From Fimenecus sp045532175 (GTDB lineage: Bacteria > Bacillota > Clostridia > Oscillospirales > Acutalibacteraceae): a stretch of 7,848 nucleotides of DNA. Positions 1 to 5,438 of this stretch are shown one piece after another. The position numbers were made by a program, and so were the translations under genes. Every line of letters begins with the position of its first letter. Position 1 is the stretch's first letter. Location: NCBI GenBank assembly GCA_045532175.1, contig JAZSFK010000039.1:1-7848 (forward strand). Reading direction: 5' to 3'. The notes under the pieces were generated by a model that saw only the letters and a program-made list of their open reading frames with translations, made no database searches and was not told where the DNA came from.

Positions 1-15
1 ATTTTCACAAATTAC

Positions 16-44
16 TTTACAAATTCCAAATTTTCCTGTAAAAT
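16..44 (+). promoter_or_regulatory. Probable sigma-A promoter of ileS
   Basis: A -35 box TTTACA (16-21) and a -10 box TAAAAT (39-44) are separated by exactly 17 bp. Both are one or two bases from consensus. Transcription would start near position 51, giving a leader of about 48 nt before ileS. Such a leader is too short for a T-box, which often controls aminoacyl-tRNA synthetase genes in Firmicutes. Only 98 bp upstream of ileS are visible, so a more distant promoter with a longer leader cannot be excluded. Confidence 0.5.
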
Positions 45-98
45 GATTAAGTATGTTAATTTGAAAATTACTTTTACATATATTCAGGAGGTCATAAA

Positions 99-3000
99 AT
101 GTACGATAAAGTATCAACCGACCTGTCCTTTGTGGACAGAGAGAAAGATATCGTCAGTTTCTGGAAAGATAATGATATCTTTAAAAAGAGTATTGAAAAC
201 CGCAAAGGCGGTGAGGTTTATACCTTTTTTGACGGTCCGCCTACCGCAAACGGCAAGCCTCATATCGGCCATGTGCTGACCCGTGTAATCAAGGACCTTG
301 TTCCCCGTTACCGCACAATGAAGGGTTACAGCGTGCAGAGAAAGGCAGGCTGGGATACACACGGTCTTCCCGTTGAACTTGAAGTTGAAAAACAGCTTGG
401 CATCAGCGGCAAGCCTCAGATTGAAAATTACGGTATTGAGGACTTTGTTAAAAAGTGTAAGGACAGCGTATTTACCTATCAGAGCGAATGGGAGGAAATG
501 AGTGACCGTGTCGGTTATTGGGCTGATATGGAAAATCCCTATGTTACCTACCACAATGACTATATCGAGTCTGTTTGGTGGGCGCTTAAAACCATCTGGG
601 ACAAAAAGCTTCTTTACAAGGGTCACAAGATTATGCCCTACTGCCCACGCTGCGGCACCTCTCTTTCAAGCCATGAGGTTGCACAGGGCTATAAGGATGT
701 AAAGGAAGCATCACTTATTGCAAAGTTCATTGTAAAGGGCAAGACCAATGAATATATCCTTGCTTGGACAACCACGCCCTGGACACTTCCGTCAAACGTG
801 GCACTTTGCGTAAACCCAGGCGAAACCTATGTTAAAATCAAGGTTGAAAACGAAACTTATATTCTTGCCGAGGCACTTCTTGATACAGTTATAAAGGCTG
901 AATACGAGGTTGTTGAAAGGTATATCGGCACAGACCTTTGTGGCCTTGAATACGAGCCGCTTTTCAACTATGCAACTGTTGATAAAAAGGCATACTTTGT
1001 TGTTGCTGACAACTATGTTACAATGAGCGACGGTACAGGTATTGTTCATATAGCACCTGCCTTTGGTGAAGACGACTCAAGAGTTGGTAAGGAAAATGAC
1101 CTGCCCTTTGTTAACCTTGTTAACCCACAGGGTAAGTTTGTTGACGCGGTTGAACCATGGAAGGGTATGTTTGTAAAGGATGTGGACAAGCTTGTTATCC
1201 GTGACCTCCGTGACAGAGGACAGCTTTTCGAGGTAATAGATTTTGGACACAGCTATCCATTCTGCTGGAGATGTGACACACCGCTTCTTTACTATGCTTG
1301 TGATACCTGGTTCATCAAGATGTCAGCTGTACGCGACAGACTTCTTGCAAACAACGAAACAGTAAACTGGATGCCCGACAACATTAAGCACGGCAGATTC
1401 GGCAACTTCCTTGAAAACGTAATTGACTGGGGTCTTTCACGTTCAAGATACTGGGGAACACCGCTTCCTATCTGGCAGTGTGAATGCGGTCACCATGAAT
1501 GTATCGGTTCGATTGAAGAACTTAAAACCAAGGGTATTGATGTGCCCGAGGATATCGAGCTTCATAAGCCTTATGTTGATAATGTATACCTTAAGTGCGA
1601 AAAGTGTGGCGGGAAGATGAAGAGAGTTTCTGACGTTATTGACTGCTGGTTTGACTCAGGTTCTATGCCCTTTGCACAGTGGCACTATCCATTTGAAAAC
1701 AAGGAAATGTTTGAGCAGAACTTCCCTGCTGACTTCATCAGTGAAGCGATTGACCAGACAAGAGGATGGTTCTATACCCTTATTGCAATTTCAACACTTC
1801 TGTTTGACAAGTCACCCTATAAGAATGTTATAGTTCTTGGTCACGTTCAGGACAGAGATGGTCGCAAGATGTCCAAGCATATAGGTAATGTTGTTAATCC
1901 GTGGGATGTCCTCAATAAGCAGGGCTCGGATGCGGTAAGATGGTATTTCTATTCAAACAGTGCGCCGTGGCTGCCTAACCGTTTCCATGACGAGGCTGTT
2001 TCGGAATCTCAGAGAAAGTTTCTTGGTACACTCTGGAACACATATGCATTCTATGTGCTTTATGCGGATATCGACAAGTTTGACCCCACAAAATATACAC
2101 TTGACAAGTCAAAGCTTACACTTCTTGATAAGTGGATTTTGTCAAAACTCAACGGTGTAATCAGATCAGTTGACGAATTCCTTGAAAATTACAAGATTAC
2201 CGAGGCAACACGTGTTATTCAGGAATTTACCGACGAGCTTTCAAACTGGTATGTTCGCCGCTCAAGAGAGAGATTCTGGGCAAGTGAACTTACCGATGAC
2301 AAGATTTGTGCATATATGACCCTTTACACAGTTCTTACCGAATTCTCAAAGGTATGTGCACCATTCATTCCGTTTATGACCGAAATGATTTACAGAAACC
2401 TTGTCCTCAATGTGGATACGAATGCTCCTGAAAGTATTCACCTTTGCGACTTCCCCGAGGCAAATGCTGAATTTGATTTTGCTGAAATCGAGGCTGAAAT
2501 GGACGCAGCAAGAAAGATAGTAATTCTTGGTCGTGCCTGCCGAAATGCTGCAAACATCAAAAACAGACAGCCGATTGCAAAAATATTTGTCCAGACAAAC
2601 GAGAAGCTTGATGACGTATACCGTGATATCATCCTTGACGAGCTTAATGTTAAGACTCTTGAGGTTACCGAGGATGCAAGCTCGTTTATCTCATATAACT
2701 TCAAGCCACAGCTTAAGACAATGGGTCCCAAGTACGGCAAGATTGTAAGAGCTATATTTGAAGAAGTGAACAAGATGAACGGTGCCGAAGTTATGGCAAC
2801 ACTTAATGCAGGCGAGCTTGTCAAGCTTAATGTTGAGGGTACTGATGTTGAGTTCGGTATTGACGATGTACTGGTTGAAACACTCCAGAAAGACGGATTT
2901 GTTTCTGACAGTGATTCGGTTTATACTGTTGTGCTTGACACCAACCTTACAGACGAGCTTATTGAAGAAGGTTTTGTAAGAGAAATCTTAAGCAAAATCC

Positions 3001-3209
3001 AGACAATGCGTAAGGACAGCGGTTTTGAAGTTCAGGACAACATCAAGATTTGCTATTTTGGCAGTGATAAGATTGATGCAATCATTAAAGCCAATAAAGA
3101 CGAGATTTCAGCACAGTCACTTGCTGTTTCCATCGAGTGTGCCGAGAATGACGGCAAGGAATGGAATATTAACGGTGAAAAGGTTAAAATTGCTGTTGAA
3201 AGAGTTTAA
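99..3209 (+). CDS. ileS: Isoleucyl-tRNA synthetase, eukaryote-like type 2
   Basis: Class I aminoacyl-tRNA synthetase (cytoplasmic) that charges tRNA-Ile with isoleucine; 1036 aa, full length for the family. The HIGH motif is residues 55-58, inside PPTANGKPHIGHVL. A Cys pair CPRC is at 182-185. The CP1 editing domain signature TTTPWT is at 224-229, followed by LPSN. DWGLSRSRYWGTP begins at 443, and a second cysteine-rich zinc-type region (CECGHHEC, then CEKC) lies near 465-505. The catalytic loop KMSKH is at 590-594. An anticodon-binding domain follows, then a C-terminal extension (about 850-1036) like the extra domain of type 2 enzymes. KMSKH-IGN rather than KMSKS, the length and the insert pattern point to IleRS2, a class known for lower mupirocin sensitivity; resistance here is inferred, not shown. 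The start is fixed by AGGAGG at 86-91, 7 nt before the ATG. Followed by its own terminator, so monocistronic on the visible evidence. Confidence 0.98.
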   Translation: MYDKVSTDLSFVDREKDIVSFWKDNDIFKKSIENRKGGEVYTFFDGPPTANGKPHIGHVLTRVIKDLVPRYRTMKGYSVQRKAGWDTHGLPVELEVEKQLGISGKPQIENYGIEDFVKKCKDSVFTYQSEWEEMSDRVGYWADMENPYVTYHNDYIESVWWALKTIWDKKLLYKGHKIMPYCPRCGTSLSSHEVAQGYKDVKEASLIAKFIVKGKTNEYILAWTTTPWTLPSNVALCVNPGETYVKIKVENETYILAEALLDTVIKAEYEVVERYIGTDLCGLEYEPLFNYATVDKKAYFVVADNYVTMSDGTGIVHIAPAFGEDDSRVGKENDLPFVNLVNPQGKFVDAVEPWKGMFVKDVDKLVIRDLRDRGQLFEVIDFGHSYPFCWRCDTPLLYYACDTWFIKMSAVRDRLLANNETVNWMPDNIKHGRFGNFLENVIDWGLSRSRYWGTPLPIWQCECGHHECIGSIEELKTKGIDVPEDIELHKPYVDNVYLKCEKCGGKMKRVSDVIDCWFDSGSMPFAQWHYPFENKEMFEQNFPADFISEAIDQTRGWFYTLIAISTLLFDKSPYKNVIVLGHVQDRDGRKMSKHIGNVVNPWDVLNKQGSDAVRWYFYSNSAPWLPNRFHDEAVSESQRKFLGTLWNTYAFYVLYADIDKFDPTKYTLDKSKLTLLDKWILSKLNGVIRSVDEFLENYKITEATRVIQEFTDELSNWYVRRSRERFWASELTDDKICAYMTLYTVLTEFSKVCAPFIPFMTEMIYRNLVLNVDTNAPESIHLCDFPEANAEFDFAEIEAEMDAARKIVILGRACRNAANIKNRQPIAKIFVQTNEKLDDVYRDIILDELNVKTLEVTEDASSFISYNFKPQLKTMGPKYGKIVRAIFEEVNKMNGAEVMATLNAGELVKLNVEGTDVEFGIDDVLVETLQKDGFVSDSDSVYTVVLDTNLTDELIEEGFVREILSKIQTMRKDSGFEVQDNIKICYFGSDKIDAIIKANKDEISAQSLAVSIECAENDGKEWNINGEKVKIAVERV

Positions 3210-3220
3210 GTAAAAAAAGT

Positions 3221-3256
3221 AACCGCCGTGCAGGCTTTGCACGGCGGTTTTGGTTT
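3221..3256. terminator. Bidirectional intrinsic terminator between ileS and the Cys-rich genes
   Basis: A perfect 12-bp GC-rich stem pairs AACCGCCGTGCA (3221-3232) with TGCACGGCGGTT (3238-3249), with a 5-nt loop. On the plus strand it is followed by TTTGGTTTTTTT, so it ends ileS transcription 11 nt after the stop codon. On the minus strand the stem is followed by ACTTTTTTTAC (the complement of the A-run at 3212-3218), so the same hairpin also serves the convergent minus-strand genes. Confidence 0.93.
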
Positions 3257-3262
3257 TTTTGC

Positions 3263-3376
3263 TTAGCAGCCACAACCGCAACCGCAAGATGATGCAGTGC
3301 TTGTGCCGTTACCGCAGCAACAGAATAAAAGAATCAAAACGATGATCCAAAGACAGCTGTTATCGCCGAAACACAT
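3263..3376 (-). CDS. Cysteine-rich one-helix micro-protein, 37 aa
   Basis: A small gene on the minus strand, too short for most gene callers. The 37-aa product starts MCFGDNSCLW. It continues with a hydrophobic helix of about ten residues (10-18), a CCCG block (19-22), and a tail ending in alternating Cys-Gly (CGCGCGC at 31-37). Nine of 37 residues are cysteine. The ATG (3374-3376 on the complement) is preceded by a strong Shine-Dalgarno AAGGGGGTG, 7 nt away. The neighbour at 3424-3573 is a clear paralogue sharing N-x(0-1)-CLWII, the hydrophobic stretch and the CCCG block. The pair probably forms one transcript ending at the hairpin 3221-3249. It resembles short clostridial proteins annotated as 'chorion class high-cysteine' proteins and, in shape only, the YjcZ-type sporulation micro-proteins. 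Function is not known; a spore-coat or membrane-associated metal or redox role is only a guess. Confidence 0.8.
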   Translation of the reverse strand: MCFGDNSCLWIIVLILLFCCCGNGTSTASSCGCGCGC

Positions 3377-3423
3377 ACTTTTGCACCCCCTTTCAAACTA
3401 AAATGTAATTCATTGCCGTCAGT

Positions 3424-3573
3424 TTAGTTACAGCAGCAGTTGTCGTTTGGTGTAACGATACCGCAGTCGTTTGAACGACCTGTTGTATTGCCGCAACCGC
3501 AACAGCAAACGAGAAGAAGGATTATAATAATCCAAAGACAATTATTTCCTCCGCATCCACCGAAGCATCCCAT
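3424..3573 (-). CDS. Cysteine-rich one-helix micro-protein, 49 aa
   Basis: A minus-strand gene for a 49-aa protein starting MGCFGGCGGNNCLW. A hydrophobic helix (13-22, Ile/Leu-rich) is followed by CCCGCG (23-28), a polar linker (TTGRSND...) and a C-terminal CCCN. Eleven of 49 residues are cysteine. The start (CAT at 3571-3573) lies 9 nt after AGGAGGTG, a near-perfect Shine-Dalgarno sequence. It is the first gene of a likely two-gene operon, driven by the promoter at 3662-3690, with the 37-aa paralogue 47 bp downstream. Within that 47-bp gap AACTAAA (3396-3402) can pair with TTTAGTT (3423-3429, overlapping the stop codon), a weak intercistronic hairpin. The shared layout (short Gly/Asn/Cys head, CLWII helix, Cys block) indicates tandem duplication followed by divergence of the tails. 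Function is unknown. Confidence 0.82.
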   Translation of the reverse strand: MGCFGGCGGNNCLWIIIILLLVCCCGCGNTTGRSNDCGIVTPNDNCCCN

Positions 3574-3661
3574 ACTTTTCAGCACCTCCTGATGAATATT
3601 TTAATTTCTGAGATTTGTCAGGGAGTTCTTTTTGACTTTGTTTGTTTTGTAGGTATATTGT

Positions 3662-3690
3662 ATTATACGCCCATATTTAAAAGGTGTGAT
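3662..3690 (-). promoter_or_regulatory. Probable promoter of the Cys-rich gene pair
   Basis: Read on the minus strand, a perfect -10 box TATAAT (3667 to 3662) lies 17 bp from a -35 box ATCACA (3690 to 3685; four of six consensus bases). It leaves a leader of about 80 nt before the 49-aa gene. The -35 box is the complement of the TGTGAT part of the repeated octamer GGTGTGAT (3683-3690). A sporulation sigma factor could also be involved, but nothing in the boxes forces that reading. Confidence 0.55.
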
Positions 3691-3740
3691 TTGTCCGCTA
3701 TATTTTTTTTATATAATTGACAATAAATTGACGGTGTGAT
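3683..3740 (+). repeat. Direct repeat GGTGTGAT, possible shared operator
   Basis: GGTGTGAT occurs at 3683-3690 and again at 3733-3740, exactly 50 bp apart. With flanks, 11 of 13 positions match (A-x-GGTGTGAT-x-TG). The first copy overlaps the -35 of the minus-strand promoter, and the second fills the end of the spacer and the first -10 base of the plus-strand promoter. That position suits a regulator binding both promoters, but two copies of an octamer in AT-rich DNA could also be chance. Confidence 0.35.
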
Positions 3741-3745
3741 ATGAT
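3717..3745 (+). promoter_or_regulatory. Near-consensus plus-strand promoter with extended -10
   Basis: A perfect -35 box TTGACA (3717-3722) and a -10 box TATGAT (3740-3745, five of six) are separated by 17 bp, with an extended -10 TG at 3737-3738. This is the best promoter in the window. Transcription should begin near 3752, reading into the hairpin array at 3846-4066 and possibly through to the hydrolase gene at 4129. It is divergent to the promoter at 3662-3690, with 26 bp of AT-rich DNA between the two -35 boxes. Confidence 0.65.
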
Positions 3746-3845
3746 TGGTTGTAGGGTAGGGGCTTGCTTGTGCCGGGAAATACGTTGATTTTCCGAAAGT
3801 GAAATATTGGACAAATATAGCTTGAATAGTAACTTGAAAAATTTG
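3746..3845 (+). other. Untranslated stretch between promoter and hairpin array
   Basis: No coding frame is credible here. One hairpin can be drawn: CGGGAAAT (3774-3781) with ATTTTCCG (3788-3795), 8 bp including one G-T pair and a 6-nt loop. If the promoter at 3717-3745 is used, this is the first part of the transcript. I do not recognise a known riboswitch class. Confidence 0.35.
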
Positions 3846-4066
3846 GTTTTAAGTTGATATGAATATATGCGGTGCATAGCACCGCAGCGATATAAATCTC
3901 TTGTGAGATTTTCGATATGTCATAAATGACTCGATATGTGCTATGCACTCGATATGTCGCTGACGCGACGAGATTTATATCATATCGAGTTTGAGCGTAG
4001 CGAAAACATATCGAATTTACAAAGTAAATATATCGAGCAGACGAAGTCTGCATATCGACAAAAAAC
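3846..4066. repeat. MITE-like palindromic element: array of eight hairpins with invariant linkers
   Basis: The ends are imperfect 16-bp inverted repeats: GTTTTAAGTTGATATG (3846-3861) against the complement of 4051-4066 (13 of 16 match). Inside are eight short hairpins of unrelated sequence: 3868-3886, 3894-3911, 3919-3930, 3938-3948, 3956-3969, 3989-4007, 4015-4029 and 4037-4051, with stems of 4-8 bp and loops of 2-4 nt. In the left half they are joined by TCGATAT (3912, 3931, 3949; variant GCGATAT at 3887). In the right half the joint is the exact reverse complement ATATCGA (3982, 4008, 4030, 4052). A perfect 12-bp inverted repeat, GATATAAATCTC (3889-3900) and GAGATTTATATC (3970-3981), encloses hairpins 3-5. 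The layout suits a non-coding mobile palindromic repeat or a multi-armed RNA. No transposase and no clear target-site duplication are visible. Confidence 0.8.
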
Positions 4067-4067
4067 A

Positions 4068-4097
4068 TTGGCATCCAGAATATACAGTCTTTATATG
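4068..4097 (+). promoter_or_regulatory. Possible proximal promoter of the hydrolase gene
   Basis: TTGGCA (4068-4073, five of six) and TATATG (4092-4097, four of six) are spaced by 18 bp. The site would start transcription about 25 nt before the gene at 4129 and would make the hydrolase independent of the hairpin array. It is weaker than the promoter at 3717-3745. Confidence 0.35.
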
Positions 4098-4128
4098 ATG
4101 GATTACATTCTATAAAGGAGAGAAAGAA

Positions 4129-4638
4129 ATGAAGTATTTGATTGTAGTTGATATGCAGAATGATTTTATAACCGGGAGTTTGGGCAGTGAACATGCCGAG
4201 AAAATTGTGCCTGATGTTGTTAAAAAAGTAAAGAACTTTGCTGGAAAAGTTATATTTACGAGAGATACACATTTTGCCGACTATATGCAGACACAGGAAG
4301 GAAAGAAACTTCCGGTACAGCATTGTATAAAAGATACTGACGGATGGCAGATTTGTGATGAACTTAAGGATTATGCTAATGATGTTGTTGATAAAATTAC
4401 ATTTGGAAGTATCAATTTACCGGAGATGCTGAAAGATTATGGTGACGAGATAGATGAAATAGAATTGTGCGGACTGTGTACAGATATATGCGTAATTTCA
4501 AATGCTATTATATTAAAAGCAAACTTTCCTGAAACAAAAATAATTATTGATGGTAAGTGCTGTGCAGGAGTTAGTGCTGAAAGTCACAAAACAGCACTCG
4601 AGGCTATGAAGGCAGTTCAAATAGAAATTATAGATTGA
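4129..4638 (+). CDS. Isochorismatase-fold cysteine hydrolase, probable nicotinamidase-like
   Basis: A 169-aa cytosolic alpha/beta hydrolase of the isochorismatase/nicotinamidase superfamily. The catalytic triad is visible: Asp8 in LIVVDMQNDF, Lys89 in VDKITFGS, and the nucleophile Cys121 in CGLCTDIC. Nicotinamidase-type metal ligands are suggested by Asp46 and His48 (TRDTH) and His65 (LPVQHC). The extra histidine found in mycobacterial PncA has no obvious counterpart (DYM at 51-53). The LPVQHC-x(5)-GW context favours nicotinamidase (nicotinamide to nicotinate, NAD salvage) over isochorismatase, but the protein is shorter than typical PncA, so no symbol is given. The ATG has AAGGAG at 4115-4120, 8 nt upstream. 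The hairpin array ends 62 bp before the start. Downstream is an unrelated membrane-protein gene after a 102-bp gap, so it is probably its own unit. Confidence 0.88.
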   Translation: MKYLIVVDMQNDFITGSLGSEHAEKIVPDVVKKVKNFAGKVIFTRDTHFADYMQTQEGKKLPVQHCIKDTDGWQICDELKDYANDVVDKITFGSINLPEMLKDYGDEIDEIELCGLCTDICVISNAIILKANFPETKIIIDGKCCAGVSAESHKTALEAMKAVQIEIID

Positions 4639-4658
4639 GAACATATGGGTGTGAACTG

Positions 4659-4680
4659 ATTGTCTTAGAAACAATGTTTT
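4659..4680 (+). terminator. Weak candidate terminator after the hydrolase gene
   Basis: ATTGT (4659-4663) can pair with ACAAT (4671-4675) across a 7-nt loop, followed by GTTTTT. The stem is only 5 bp and AT-rich, so this is a marginal terminator at best. It is listed because it is the only candidate in the gap before the next gene. Confidence 0.25.
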
Positions 4681-4725
4681 TAGCCTAACCTGACACGAGT
4701 AATATAAATATGTCGAATGTTGTCG

Positions 4726-4731
4726 AAAGGA
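4726..4731 (+). promoter_or_regulatory. RBS deciding the start of the membrane protein
   Basis: AAAGGA sits 9 nt before the ATG at 4741. An in-frame ATG at 4717 lies upstream of this site and has no Shine-Dalgarno of its own, so 4741 is the better start. Confidence 0.6.
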
Positions 4732-4740
4732 ACTTTTAAA

Positions 4741-5289
4741 ATGAAAGAAAAACTGATTACGATTTCTTTATACATATTACTTACATTGATAGTATGTGCT
4801 ACTGGAGTTTACTGGCTTTTTACTTTTACTTTTGATGATATTCTTAATTACTATTATGGTGGGATTTTAAAATATGTTTTTATCTTAATTATGATTTTGG
4901 GGATTATACTACCAATCATTAAATACAGAAAATACCAACAGAAATGGATTTTACCAATTGTGTTGTGCCTAATGGTTTTGATTACACCCATATTTAATAA
5001 TGGTATATTAAAATTTATTGAGGATGATCTTAGAATGTATTCAAGAGAAAAGTGGGATCAACATAGAAAATTAAGAATTTATATGTTGGATGATTTAGAA
5101 ACAGATTATTTATATAAAGGAACAACCGAAGAACATGTGAAATGGTTGTTGGGAGACCCTGATTTTATTAGTGGAGAGACCTCTCAATGTTATGAGTATT
5201 TCGTAAATCCCGGCTTCATGGATCCTATAATGTTCTGTGTTCACTTTGAGAATGGTGTTGTTGTAGAAACAGGAAAACGACATACATAA
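4741..5289 (+). CDS. Orphan three-helix membrane protein with BamE/SmpA-like tail
   Basis: A 182-aa protein that I do not recognise. Three hydrophobic segments lie at about 5-31, 42-60 and 69-91. Positive residues between segments 2 and 3 (KYRKYQQK, 61-68) suggest a cytoplasmic loop, putting the N-terminus outside and the C-terminal domain outside as well, though the orientation is uncertain. The soluble part (92-182) has a charged region (RMYSREKWDQHRKLR), then LYKGTTEEHVKWLLGDPD (124-141), an aromatic YEYF stretch and FCVHFENGVVVETGKR. The order 'G-T-T-x2-V-x3-LG-x-P ... Y-x-Y ... F-x-x-G-V-V' recalls the SmpA/OmlA (BamE-like) fold found in many small lipoproteins and Gram-positive membrane proteins; this is a pattern resemblance only. 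The gene is visibly more AT-rich than ileS and has no functional neighbours, so recent acquisition is possible. Confidence 0.72.
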   Translation: MKEKLITISLYILLTLIVCATGVYWLFTFTFDDILNYYYGGILKYVFILIMILGIILPIIKYRKYQQKWILPIVLCLMVLITPIFNNGILKFIEDDLRMYSREKWDQHRKLRIYMLDDLETDYLYKGTTEEHVKWLLGDPDFISGETSQCYEYFVNPGFMDPIMFCVHFENGVVVETGKRHT

Positions 5290-5324
5290 ATTTTAAGTCT
5301 TGACTTGATCTGAACTTTTGATGG

Positions 5325-5348
5325 ATAAGGTTTGCATCTAAACCTTAT
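5325..5348 (+). other. Intergenic hairpin upstream of the beta-CASP gene
   Basis: A perfect 9-bp stem pairs ATAAGGTTT (5325-5333) with AAACCTTAT (5340-5348), with a 6-nt loop. No T-run follows on either strand, so it is not a standard terminator. TTGACT (5300-5305) lies 18 bp before GATAAG (5324-5329), a fair promoter whose -10 would overlap the left arm; an operator or a leader element are alternatives. The rest of the 149-bp gap (5290-5438) shows nothing else I can name. Confidence 0.4.
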
Positions 5349-5419
5349 GCCTCGCAATAAAGAGAGTATTTTAAGTATTTTCAAAACAGATTCAAGGAGA
5401 TAAAACTAATAAGTATATT

Positions 5420-5429
5420 AGGAGAGGAG
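5420..5429 (+). promoter_or_regulatory. Double RBS deciding the start of the beta-CASP nuclease
   Basis: AGGAGAGGAG holds two overlapping Shine-Dalgarno cores. The second (5425-5429) is 9 nt from the ATG at 5439; the first (5420-5424) is 8 nt from an in-frame GTG at 5433. The ATG is preferred because family members typically begin M-K-L-x-F-x-GAA. The difference is two residues. Confidence 0.6.
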
Positions 5430-5438
5430 TAAGTGAAT

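Noticed and set aside
1..98. T-box riboswitch upstream of ileS
   Set aside because: No T-box consensus or terminator/antiterminator pair is visible in the 98 bp available, and a good promoter lies only about 55 bp before the start codon.
114..626. Long minus-strand frame inside ileS
   Set aside because: Antisense shadow of a strongly supported gene, with no domain of its own.
3690..3821. Distant inverted match between TTTGTCC/GCTATAT (3690-3703) and GGACAAATATAGC (3809-3821)
   Set aside because: The two blocks are in shuffled order, so they do not form one continuous stem; likely chance in AT-rich DNA.
3846..4066. CRISPR array
   Set aside because: The constant units are only 7 bases, they reverse orientation midway, and the 'spacers' are self-complementary hairpins, unlike CRISPR repeats and spacers.
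3709..4323. Open frame of 204 codons on the minus strand across the hairpin array and the start of the hydrolase gene
   Set aside because: It runs through palindromic repeats and the antisense of a clear hydrolase gene, has no recognisable domain and no convincing RBS; a chance frame in AT-rich DNA.
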